7,062 nucleotides of DNA from an uncultured Pseudobdellovibrionaceae bacterium (GCA_937900305.1 CALCCV010000599.1:1-7062); one strand, 5' to 3'; counted from the stretch's first letter, positions 1 to 5,847 are shown. Made by a program: numbers and translations. Notes: generated from the sequence alone by a model not told the origin.

Positions 1-1339
1 CGATTGAAATCGCACCCCTCACGGTGATGTCTAAATCAGGAAACTCATTGCGGGCCACATCGCTGGCTGAATAAACCGAAGCTCCCGCCTCATTCACCAT
101 CACTATCGGAACCTCTTTGCCCAAGGCTTTCAGAACTTTGCGCATGAACACTTCGGCCTCGCGACCGCCAGTGCCATTGCCCACGGCAATGGCTTCAATA
201 CTGATTTGTTTCATGACTTCGCCAAACAAAACTTTCGCTTTGTCTTCGGCCGCATCCCCATGCAGCTGCATCACAGTGTGAGAAATGAAATTGCCACCCT
301 TATCAATCAGGGCAATCTTACACCCCGTGCGCAAACCTGGATCCACTCCCAAAGTCACCTTTGGCCCAAACGGACTCGCCAACAAGAGTCGGCGAACGTT
401 TTCAGCAAACACGCGAATGGCATCTTCATCTGCCTTCGTTTTTAAAATGCGATGAAGTTCGTTGTCGATGCTGGGTTGAACATACACACTTAGCGCCTGT
501 TTCGCACACTGAACTAAAAATGCGCCAACAGCATTGTCAGGATTCGTTGTCGCAAATGACGAAAATTTACGTTGGAGAGCTTCATCATCACCTTGAAAGG
601 CAAACGACAGCTCTTCCTCTTGCCAACCTCTTCTCATCGCCAAATAACGGTGAGATGTTTTGCTGTCTAAAAGATTTTTCAACGGCTCAGAGTACTCTTT
701 GTACATTTCAAATTTCGAGTGCGGCTTGTAACCCTTCGCCACCTTCGTTTCCACTTTGCCCTGTTCCATAAAATGGTCCGCGGTGAACTTGCGAAGATCG
801 GGCTCATTGGCCACTTTTTCTACGATGATGTCCTGCGCGCCCTTCAAAGCCTCTTCGTAAGTCTGAATCTTGCGCTCAAGGTTGATAAAGTTCTTCGCCT
901 TCATCTCCATGGTTAGAGGATCTTGAAGAGCACCGTGACCCAAGTCCCAAATCCATTGCGCCAATGGCTCCAAACCGGCTTCGCGGGCCATGGTGGCTTT
1001 GGTTTTTTTCTTTTTCTTGAAGGGACGATAAATCTCTTCGAGTTCTCCCAAATCCCAAGCGACTTCAATTCGACGCTTAACTTCGTCAGTGAGATTGTTC
1101 TGCTCACCGATCTCTTTGACGAGAAACGCTTTGCGCTTCACTATTTCGTCATAAGTCGAATTGGCCTCAATCACATCACGGACCTGAACTTCGTCCAAGT
1201 TGCCCGTCTTTTCCTTGCGGTAACGAGCGATGAAAGGGACGGTGGCGCCTTCGCCGGCGAGTTCTAAAACCGCCATAGCCGAACGCGCATTTACACCAGG
1301 GACATGCTTCTCAAGATACCCTTGCAGGTTCTGATCCAT
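1..1339 (-). CDS. tex: Tex family RNA-binding transcriptional accessory protein, N-terminal part (runs off left edge)
   Basis: This is the first 446 codons of a gene whose 3' end lies outside the window. The reading frame stays open from the ATG at 1339 to the edge. Near residues 30-42 is the Tex hallmark TVPFIARYRKEKTG, followed by an 'IYRPFKKKKKTKATMARE' segment that matches the family's conserved basic loop. From about residue 328 a YqgF/RNase H-like domain begins, with GVDPGLRTGCK (Asp333), then VGNGTGGREAE and NEAGASVYSAS. Full Tex proteins are about 720-780 residues, so the helix-hairpin-helix and S1 RNA-binding domains are missing here only because of the window edge. Tex binds nucleic acid in the cytoplasm and affects transcription and RNA turnover; its exact role is unsettled. 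The start is supported by GAGG eight bases before the ATG. It lies 141 bp downstream of infA on the same strand and may be cotranscribed with it. The family assignment is very secure. Confidence 0.94.
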   Translation of the reverse strand, partial: MDQNLQGYLEKHVPGVNARSAMAVLELAGEGATVPFIARYRKEKTGNLDEVQVRDVIEANSTYDEIVKRKAFLVKEIGEQNNLTDEVKRRIEVAWDLGELEEIYRPFKKKKKTKATMAREAGLEPLAQWIWDLGHGALQDPLTMEMKAKNFINLERKIQTYEEALKGAQDIIVEKVANEPDLRKFTADHFMEQGKVETKVAKGYKPHSKFEMYKEYSEPLKNLLDSKTSHRYLAMRRGWQEEELSFAFQGDDEALQRKFSSFATTNPDNAVGAFLVQCAKQALSVYVQPSIDNELHRILKTKADEDAIRVFAENVRRLLLASPFGPKVTLGVDPGLRTGCKIALIDKGGNFISHTVMQLHGDAAEDKAKVLFGEVMKQISIEAIAVGNGTGGREAEVFMRKVLKALGKEVPIVMVNEAGASVYSASDVARNEFPDLDITVRGAISI

Positions 1340-1465
1340 TCACAATACCTCATCAAACAAAGAAGAATGAACTGCAGACGTAAGTGCTACGCCCTAAGAA
1401 GAAAATGAAAAAGGAAATCGGAGCAAAAGTCATCTGAATTGATTGTGATAACCCGAATACGCCCG

Positions 1466-1482
1466 GATGCGCAGAGCGCATC
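1466..1482 (-). terminator. Hairpin overlapping the infA stop codon
   Basis: A perfect 7-bp stem (GATGCGC / GCGCATC) with a 3-base loop begins inside the TGA stop codon of infA and continues just past it. There is no T-run after it on the minus strand, so it is not a textbook intrinsic terminator. It could stabilise or mark the 3' end of a short infA mRNA, or partly attenuate readthrough into tex. The hairpin is seen directly; its role is inferred. Confidence 0.4.
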
Positions 1483-1699
1483 ACTTGTGGCGGTACATGA
1501 TCAAACCATGACTAGGGTCATAGGGAGACACGCCCACTGTCACACGATCCCCCACCACAACTCGGATGTTGAATCGGCGCATTTTGCCGCAAAGTTTTGC
1601 TGAAACTTCCACTGTGTTGTCGAGAAGGACTTTGTAGAGGCCGCCAGCGCCAGCGTCTACCACTTTTCCATCAAATTGTGCGAGATCATCTTTAGCCAT
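1481..1699 (-). CDS. infA: Translation initiation factor IF-1
   Basis: This 72-residue protein has exactly the usual IF-1 length. It is an S1/OB-fold protein that binds the ribosomal A site on the 30S subunit and acts with IF-2 and IF-3 during initiation. Diagnostic segments are the MAKDD start, the central SGKMR-like CGKMRRFNIR, GDRVTV and the C-terminal SPYDPSHGLIMYR, all collinear with E. coli IF-1. It lies between a Lys/Ala-rich protein gene upstream and tex downstream, outside any ribosomal-protein operon. The ATG at 1699 is the only sensible start, but no Shine-Dalgarno sequence precedes it. A good promoter sits so close that the mRNA may begin at or within a base or two of the ATG. A hairpin overlaps the stop codon. 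The identification is essentially certain. Confidence 0.97.
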   Translation of the reverse strand: MAKDDLAQFDGKVVDAGAGGLYKVLLDNTVEVSAKLCGKMRRFNIRVVVGDRVTVGVSPYDPSHGLIMYRHK

Positions 1700-1707
1700 G
1701 TTTTTCT

Positions 1708-1736
1708 TTTATAGGGAGCTTTACAGGCCAAAGCAA
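1708..1736 (-). promoter_or_regulatory. Probable sigma-70-type promoter of infA, very close to the start codon
   Basis: On the minus strand TTGCTT (1736-1731) is followed after 17 bases by TATAAA (1713-1708), a five-of-six match to the -10 consensus. Only eight bases (AGAAAAAC) separate the -10 box from the infA ATG. With a normal discriminator length, transcription would start at about 1701-1699, which predicts a leaderless or almost leaderless transcript. The boxes are seen in the sequence; the start site is inferred. Confidence 0.5.
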
Positions 1737-1783
1737 ACAGAATTTCAGACCGCGAGACAGATACTCAGGCAAGATCCATCGCG

Positions 1784-1804
1784 CGAGAGAGTTGCACTCT
1801 CTCG
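1784..1804 (-). terminator. Hairpin downstream of the Lys/Ala-rich protein gene
   Basis: A perfect inverted repeat has 9-bp arms (CGAGAGAGT / ACTCTCTCG) and a 3-base loop, 15 bases after the stop codon of the 275-residue gene. On the minus strand the hairpin is preceded by AAAATT and followed by GC-rich sequence, so the T-tract lies on the wrong side for this gene. Read on the plus strand the hairpin is followed by AATTTT. It probably marks the 3' end of the upstream gene, but its strength as a terminator is uncertain. Confidence 0.5.
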
Positions 1805-1819
1805 AATTTTCCAACTTGA

Positions 1820-2647
1820 TCACTTGCGATTGCTAATCAAAACGCGCTTGCCGTCTTGAAAAAGAACTTCGAGCCGATCATTTTCATTGCTGATGACCCA
1901 GCCCCAACCAAAAACCTTATGTTGCAAAGGTCGGGTGGCTTCAAAATGACCCTTGATATCATAAGTCTGAGCATCGTCTTTTACGAACTTCGCTTGCAGT
2001 TTTCTCCACTCTTCTGGAGTGCCCTCGATTTTCATCGCTTTGCTGCCCTTGCCTGAGGTTTCGGCTTTTTCCTTTGGCTCCTTCACCACAGCCGGCTCTT
2101 TGGTCACCACAGAGGTGGCCATAACCGATTGAGCCGACGTCGCCACCAAAGTGTTCGCCTTCCCTTTGCTCTTCCCTGCATTTTTGGACGCTGTGCTCTT
2201 GAGCACTGGGTCCGCAAAATCTGGTGCAACTTTCGTTGGCTCATTCGCCACCGGAGCCACAGTTTCAGCCTTGGCCTTTTTGGCCTCCCCTTTTGCCGTG
2301 CCTAGTGAGACTTTCTGTGTTGCTTTTTTTTCTGTGACAGGCGCCGCAGCCTTGACCATTTTGCCCGTCGGCTTCGCATCGATCTTCACTGGCGCTGCCT
2401 TTTTGGCCGCCGCTGCTTTCGCAGGTGCGATCGCCGCCTTGGAATTCGGTCTGGAACTCGCCTTGGAAGTGGCCTTGGCGCTCACGCCTCGTTGGCCCTT
2501 GACCTCCAAAGCCTTCGCCGATTTGGAATCAGAAATCGCTTTTAGATCCCTCTTTGCAGCACCAGCCTTTGCACCAGTTGGCACAGCCGCTTTCCCAGCA
2601 GCCTTTGGACCCTTCGCTTGAACTTTCGTTGCCGGATTCTTCGCCAT
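1820..2647 (-). CDS. Lys/Ala-rich protein with a C-terminal Tudor-like (UvrD/PcrA-tail-type) domain
   Basis: The protein has 275 residues. Residues 1-205 are low-complexity and very rich in Lys, Ala, Pro, Val, Thr and Ser, with runs such as KAAAAKKAAPVK. They resemble histone H1-like or AlgP-like tails and are probably disordered and able to bind DNA or RNA non-specifically. Residues 209-275 look folded: a short helix (PEEWRKLQAKFVKDD), then HKVFGWGWVISNEND, LEVLFQDGKRVLISNR. The pattern 'H-x-x-F-G-x-G-x-V ... V-x-F-x-x-G-x-x-x-L' resembles the Tudor-like domain at the C-terminus of UvrD/PcrA helicases, which contacts RNA polymerase. No helicase or catalytic motif is present and there is no signal peptide or membrane segment, so it should be cytoplasmic. 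The ATG at 2647 has GAGG seven bases upstream, with AGGAG further up. The next gene on this strand, infA, appears to have its own promoter. The function is not known; the domain resemblance is from memory and moderate. The long biased tail could make comparisons misleading. Confidence 0.8.
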   Translation of the reverse strand: MAKNPATKVQAKGPKAAGKAAVPTGAKAGAAKRDLKAISDSKSAKALEVKGQRGVSAKATSKASSRPNSKAAIAPAKAAAAKKAAPVKIDAKPTGKMVKAAAPVTEKKATQKVSLGTAKGEAKKAKAETVAPVANEPTKVAPDFADPVLKSTASKNAGKSKGKANTLVATSAQSVMATSVVTKEPAVVKEPKEKAETSGKGSKAMKIEGTPEEWRKLQAKFVKDDAQTYDIKGHFEATRPLQHKVFGWGWVISNENDRLEVLFQDGKRVLISNRK

Positions 2648-2748
2648 CTTGACGCCTCACTCCTACTGGAATTGAAAACACATTCAAACTTGAAAACAAA
2701 ATCATTTCAATATGGATTCAAAATTCCTAAAAAATTCTCTAACCTCAA

Positions 2749-2818
2749 CTCGAATCAATAAAATCGAATCAATAAACTCGAATTATAAAACTCGAGCCGC
2801 TATACTCGAGCTGACACC
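2749..2818. repeat. Five-unit, 14-bp-period degenerate tandem repeat upstream of lpxD
   Basis: Units begin at 2749, 2763, 2777, 2791 and 2805. The first reads CTCGAATCAATAAA. Matches to it over the next four are 13, 11, 9 and 7 of 14, so the array decays steadily towards lpxD. All five units keep TCGA, and four of them CTCGA; the last two carry the palindrome CTCGAG exactly 14 bp apart. It may be a decaying minisatellite or a series of binding sites for a regulator. Confidence 0.75.
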
Positions 2819-2825
2819 TGTCAGC
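2810..2825. promoter_or_regulatory. Perfect 16-bp inverted repeat, candidate operator
   Basis: GCTGACA and TGTCAGC form 7-bp perfect arms around CC. A two-base loop is too tight for a good RNA hairpin, so a dimeric transcription factor site is likelier. It overlaps the last 14-bp repeat unit. If GATAAT at 2853-2858 is the lpxD -10 box, the centre of the palindrome falls near -47, a typical activator position. The palindrome is seen directly; the regulator is unknown. Confidence 0.45.
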
Positions 2826-2923
2826 ATACTCTGCCAAGATTTCTTTACGACAGATAATTTTAGATTCTTACGAGGATTGGGTGTATTTTTCAACTCCTGC
2901 TCAATATTGACGCTATGAAGTCC

Positions 2924-2937
2924 AAAAAAAGGGGGAG
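2924..2937 (+). promoter_or_regulatory. Purine-tract ribosome binding site of lpxD (A7-G5-AG)
   Basis: Seven A and five G residues followed by AG lie two bases before the lpxD ATG at 2940. The tract gives strong anti-Shine-Dalgarno complementarity (AAGGGGG, about five bases from the ATG) and fixes the start. An ATG at 2915 lies upstream but out of frame with lpxD. Confidence 0.7.
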
Positions 2938-2939
2938 TT

Positions 2940-3998
2940 ATGGTCGATCTTCAAACACTTTTGCGCGCAGACTCCCAGTTAAAATGGCAGTCTGGCCCTC
3001 AAGAAATGAATCTCACTAAGGTCGTTCTGCCTGAGCAGGCCGGCCCTGGACTTTTGTCCTATGCTTTCACCTTAGAATGGGCGCAGACCGCGCTGTCTCG
3101 GATGGCTGGAGCTCTCGTCGTTCCAGCCTCGTTGGTTGCCTCTCTCTCTGAATCTCAAGGAACAGCGCTGCTAGTGACATCGGATATCAAACACACCATG
3201 GCGCTGACTTTAAAACTTTTTGATCAGAAACAAATGAGATTTTCGTCGGCACCTTCAACTCCAGTCGCCGTCGCAGCCACAGCGCGGGTGTCTCCGTCGG
3301 CTTGGATCGGCGCGTTCGCTGTGATTGGCGAAAATGTCTCCATTGGGGCCAACAGCGTCATCGGCTCGCACACCGTTATTGAGCGAGATAGCCAAATTGG
3401 TGAGCATTGCGTGATTCATCCGCAAGTTTTTGTTGGTGCCCAAACTCAGATTGGTGATCGCTGCGAAATTCACCCTCACACCACCTTGGGCAGTGACGGA
3501 TTTGGTTATGCGACGGATCGAAAGTTTCGCCATCATAAAATTTCTCAACTGGGCCACGTCGAAATTGAAGACGATGTCGAAATTGGCGCAGGCTGTGCGA
3601 TTGACCGCGGAGCCCTAGGCCCCACCCGAATTCGACGCGGCACTAAAATCGACAACCTCAGCCACATCGCTCACAACGTGGAGGTGGGTGAAGACACTCT
3701 GTTGGCGGCTGGGTTCATGGTCGCCGGGTCCACGACCATTGGTTCACGAAACATGTATGGGGGATCCTGCGTCGTCACCGATCACGTCCATGTGGGCGAC
3801 GATGTCATTGTTGGGGGCCGATCGACGATCACCAACGACGTTAAAACTCCAGGCCGCTATGGCGGCTACCCTCTCCAACCCCTGAAATCCTATTTGCGCA
3901 ACCTTGCACTTCAGACTCATTTGGTAGACATTCGCAAAGATTTGCAACGCGCCCTCAAGGCTCTCGGACTGACTAGCACCGATTCGCAAGATTCGTGA
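2940..3998 (+). CDS. lpxD: UDP-3-O-(3-hydroxyacyl)glucosamine N-acyltransferase (LpxD)
   Basis: LpxD transfers a 3-hydroxyacyl chain from acyl carrier protein to the 2-amino group of UDP-3-O-acylglucosamine, the third step of lipid A synthesis. The protein has 352 residues, close to the usual 340-350. Residues 1-105 form the N-terminal uridine-binding domain. Residues 112-300 form a left-handed beta-helix built of hexapeptide repeats such as IGENVS, IGANSV, IGEHCV and IGDRCE. LpxD signatures are GSDGFGYA (184-191), QLGHVEIEDDVEIGA, IDRGAL (221-226), KIDNLSHIAHNVEVG with the expected catalytic base His245, and AGSTTIG. A helical tail ends the protein. It is soluble and cytoplasmic or at the inner membrane face. 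Unusually, bamA, skp, fabZ and lpxA, common partners of lpxD, are not next to it, so it may be a standalone or second copy. It is followed after 74 bp by a membrane protein gene on the same strand. Confidence 0.93.
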   Translation: MVDLQTLLRADSQLKWQSGPQEMNLTKVVLPEQAGPGLLSYAFTLEWAQTALSRMAGALVVPASLVASLSESQGTALLVTSDIKHTMALTLKLFDQKQMRFSSAPSTPVAVAATARVSPSAWIGAFAVIGENVSIGANSVIGSHTVIERDSQIGEHCVIHPQVFVGAQTQIGDRCEIHPHTTLGSDGFGYATDRKFRHHKISQLGHVEIEDDVEIGAGCAIDRGALGPTRIRRGTKIDNLSHIAHNVEVGEDTLLAAGFMVAGSTTIGSRNMYGGSCVVTDHVHVGDDVIVGGRSTITNDVKTPGRYGGYPLQPLKSYLRNLALQTHLVDIRKDLQRALKALGLTSTDSQDS

Positions 3999-4072
3999 CA
4001 GCGGCAAAATAAGCGGGAGCCACGAGACCGTTGCCCAACCAACCGGACCAACATAAAACAGGAGACCCACAC

Positions 4073-4438
4073 ATGCCTTACGAACTCTACAAAGTGTTCC
4101 ATCTCTTCGGACTTTTTTTATTGCTATCTGGATTGATGGCGTTGATCTTTGCGCGCTGGAATCAATCCGAGGTGAAACCCAGGCTCCGCAAGTTTTCCAT
4201 GATTGCACATGGCGTGGGTTTGGTTCTGATGTTGGTGAGTGGATTTGGTTTGCTCGCTCGCCTGGGTTTAGTGAGTGGACTGCCCCTTTGGGCCTATATC
4301 AAAATTGGAATTTGGCTGTGCATGGGCGCCGCAATTTCGCTAGCCAAGCGCTACACGAAGGCCCCAGTGAGTTACGGCCTTATCATCGCCCTCGTGACAC
4401 TCGCTGCCTGGACCGCGATTTATAAGCCAGGGGTTTGA
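4073..4438 (+). CDS. Small four-helix membrane protein, function unknown
   Basis: The protein has 121 residues from the ATG at 4073, chosen because AGGAG lies eight bases upstream. An in-frame TTG at 4031 has no such signal. Four hydrophobic segments are evident: about residues 8-27, 43-63, 72-90 and 100-117. Basic loops (RWNQSEVKPRLRK, AKRYTK) lie between helices 1-2 and 3-4, suggesting both ends face the periplasm. A histidine sits at the start of helix 1 (YKVFHLFG, His10) and another in helix 2 (IAHGVGL, His46). A YIKIGIW motif starts helix 3. This arrangement recalls small haem- or quinone-associated families such as SirB2, HemJ or CopD, but I cannot assign it to one of them. No clear terminator separates it from lpxD 74 bp upstream, so cotranscription is possible. 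The 37-bp gap to the converging rlmL gene lacks a convincing terminator. Confidence 0.78.
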   Translation: MPYELYKVFHLFGLFLLLSGLMALIFARWNQSEVKPRLRKFSMIAHGVGLVLMLVSGFGLLARLGLVSGLPLWAYIKIGIWLCMGAAISLAKRYTKAPVSYGLIIALVTLAAWTAIYKPGV

Positions 4439-4464
4439 ATTTCTCCTGCTCCCCTGCTAGCAAG

Positions 4465-4480
4465 CTATTAGACTATTAGA
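4465..4480. repeat. Tandem 8-bp duplication at the rlmL stop codon
   Basis: CTATTAGA occurs twice back to back (4465-4472 and 4473-4480). On the minus strand it places the rlmL stop TAA directly before an in-frame TAG, giving a tandem stop. Confidence 0.7.
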
Positions 4481-5606
4481 GTTTGACCATATCATAGCGT
4501 AAGAATCGACACTCAATCGGCCCATTGTAAACAAAATGGCGCTGATTGGCTTTCAGATGTAAATCTTGAATGAGATTCTTATTGCCCGACAGGACCCAGC
4601 AACTCCACTTTGGAAATTTGTGTTTCAATGTAAATCCCAAGTCGCGGTAGACGTCGCGAAGATTGTCTTCTTCGCCAATGCGCGCGCCATAGGGAGGATT
4701 CACGATGGCCATACCCGCTTCCACCGGCGCTTCGACTGCGGCAATGTGCTCACGATGCCACTCAATGACATGGTCCACTCCCGCTCGACGAGCGTTGTCT
4801 TTGGCTTTTTGCAGGGTCACCTTGTCCAATTCATAACCATGAAACTTAAAGGGCAAATCGGGTTTTTCCTGTTCCACTGCCTCATTGACCAACGCCTCCC
4901 AAGCTTGAGAGTCAAAATTGAGCCACTTTTGAAAGGCGAAACCCTTACGCAAAACCCCGGGTGCGACATTCAAGGCCATCAATGCAGCCTCGATGACAAA
5001 AGTTCCAGCGCCCGTCATTAAGTCGATGACCGGTTGGTCTTTTTTCCACCCCGTCAGGCGCAGCAAACCGGCCGCCAGATTTTCTTTCAGAGGGGCTTCT
5101 CCCGCCGCCTTTCGATAGCCACGCTGAAACAGGGAATCTCCCGACGTATCCAAGGCCACTTGAAAAACATTTCGATTTCCGCGGATCACGATTCGCAAGT
5201 CAGGATTGGCACTGTCCACGTTCGGCCTTTCACCCGTTTTGTCGCGAAATTGATCGACGATGGCATCTTTGACTTTCATAGCCACATATCGCTGATCTCG
5301 CATCATACAGTCCTGCACACCCGCATCGACCGCAATCGTCCCTTTTTCGCTGATGTATTTTGTGAAATCATGTTTCAAGATCTGGCCGTACAACTCTTCA
5401 GGCTGATAGGCCGTAAAATCCAAAACGGGCTTCAAAATTCGAGAAGCAATTCGCGAGTGCAAATTGGCTTTGTAGCAACCACTCCACGGCGCCTCAAAAG
5501 TCACTCCACTGCTGTTGCGGCGGAGAACCTTTAAATCCAAATCAAGAAGTTCAGCTTCGAGCGCTTCAGACAATCCATTCGGGGCGGAGGCATAAAATTC
5601 TGGCAT
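4476..5606 (-). CDS. rlmL: THUMP-domain rRNA guanine-N2 methyltransferase, RlmL type
   Basis: The protein has 376 residues and resembles the N-terminal RlmL half of E. coli RlmKL, which makes m2G2445 in 23S rRNA using S-adenosylmethionine. Order: N-terminal ferredoxin-like/THUMP region (residues 1-155, with FYASAPNGLSEALEAEL, SRIASRIL, VAMKVKDAIVDQFR and RPNVD), LDTSGDSLFQRGYR (152-165), then APLKENLAAGLL. SAM-binding motif I is DLMTGAGTFVIEAA (195-208), where most relatives have DPMCGSGT. The catalytic NPPYG is at 303-307. The end, NGPIECRF, also matches the family. The RlmK half is absent, as is common outside gammaproteobacteria. An in-frame ATG at 5690 would add 28 residues, but the family start is MPEFYAS and AAGGA lies eight bases before the ATG at 5606. 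An ATG at 5615 is also possible. Assignment to the family is strong; the exact target base is inferred. Confidence 0.88.
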   Translation of the reverse strand: MPEFYASAPNGLSEALEAELLDLDLKVLRRNSSGVTFEAPWSGCYKANLHSRIASRILKPVLDFTAYQPEELYGQILKHDFTKYISEKGTIAVDAGVQDCMMRDQRYVAMKVKDAIVDQFRDKTGERPNVDSANPDLRIVIRGNRNVFQVALDTSGDSLFQRGYRKAAGEAPLKENLAAGLLRLTGWKKDQPVIDLMTGAGTFVIEAALMALNVAPGVLRKGFAFQKWLNFDSQAWEALVNEAVEQEKPDLPFKFHGYELDKVTLQKAKDNARRAGVDHVIEWHREHIAAVEAPVEAGMAIVNPPYGARIGEEDNLRDVYRDLGFTLKHKFPKWSCWVLSGNKNLIQDLHLKANQRHFVYNGPIECRFLRYDMVKL

Positions 5607-5775
5607 CGGCAGCATCCTTCTTTCAAAAAACTTAAGAGATCGCGGAAGAAGGAAACCGGCAAAGAAACGACCTGCACAACCGCACGCCATCTCTCGTCTG
5701 CACCCTTCCGCAGCGAAATTTCTGAGTTTGGCTCCATCGCCAACCTCAAACCTGAAAAAATAATCAGTGGCAGGG

Positions 5776-5805
5776 TCTATAGCACAGACTCTGTTTGAAT
5801 AGCAA
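5776..5805 (-). promoter_or_regulatory. Possible promoter of rlmL
   Basis: On the minus strand TTGCTA (5805-5800) and TATAGA (5781-5776) are separated by 18 bases; each matches four of six consensus positions. Between them lies a short palindrome, ACAGA-C-TCTGT on the plus strand (5784-5794). Transcription would start near 5769, leaving a leader of about 160 bases before the rlmL ATG. Modest support only. Confidence 0.35.
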
Positions 5806-5847
5806 CGTGAGCTTCATTTCTGTAAGCCTTACTCTCAAACCCGCGCA

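Larger units (their letters stand above)
2648..2939. other. Divergent intergenic region between the Lys/Ala-rich gene and lpxD
   Basis: This 292-bp region is clearly more AT-rich than the flanking genes and should hold promoters in both directions. The left part (2672-2721) has five copies of TTGAA or its complement TTCAA. The middle holds the 14-bp-period repeat and the inverted repeat listed separately. The right part holds a GATAAT box (2853-2858), a plausible -10 element for lpxD without a recognisable -35. I do not see a convincing small gene or structured RNA here. Confidence 0.55.

Noticed and set aside
361..771. 136-residue open frame on the plus strand within tex
   Set aside because: It lies entirely opposite tex, whose conserved domains fix the real frame.
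2151..2621. 156-residue open frame antisense to the Lys/Ala-rich gene
   Set aside because: It is the GC-rich complement of Lys/Ala codons, giving a biased Ala/Phe/Leu sequence; the minus-strand gene has a proper start, a ribosome site and a folded domain.
2907..2912. TTGACG as a -35 box for lpxD
   Set aside because: A -10 box at normal spacing would fall in the ribosome binding site and none is present.
2712..2918. 68-residue open frame on the plus strand before lpxD
   Set aside because: It runs across the 14-bp repeat and the palindrome, has no ribosome binding site and shows no recognisable protein features.
4031..4072. 14-residue N-terminal extension of the membrane protein from a TTG
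   Set aside because: The ATG at 4073 has AGGAG at the right distance; the extension would contain that ribosome site as coding sequence.
4455..4462. TGCTAGCA palindrome in the convergent gap as a bidirectional terminator
   Set aside because: Eight bases, no loop and no T-run; too weak for a terminator.
5607..5690. 28-residue N-terminal extension of rlmL
   Set aside because: It is in frame, but the family start MPEFYAS has its own well-spaced AAGGA, and the extension shows no family similarity.
5531..5749. 72-residue minus-strand frame overlapping the rlmL start
   Set aside because: It starts at a TTG without a clear ribosome site and overlaps conserved rlmL codons in another frame; at most an upstream leader frame.
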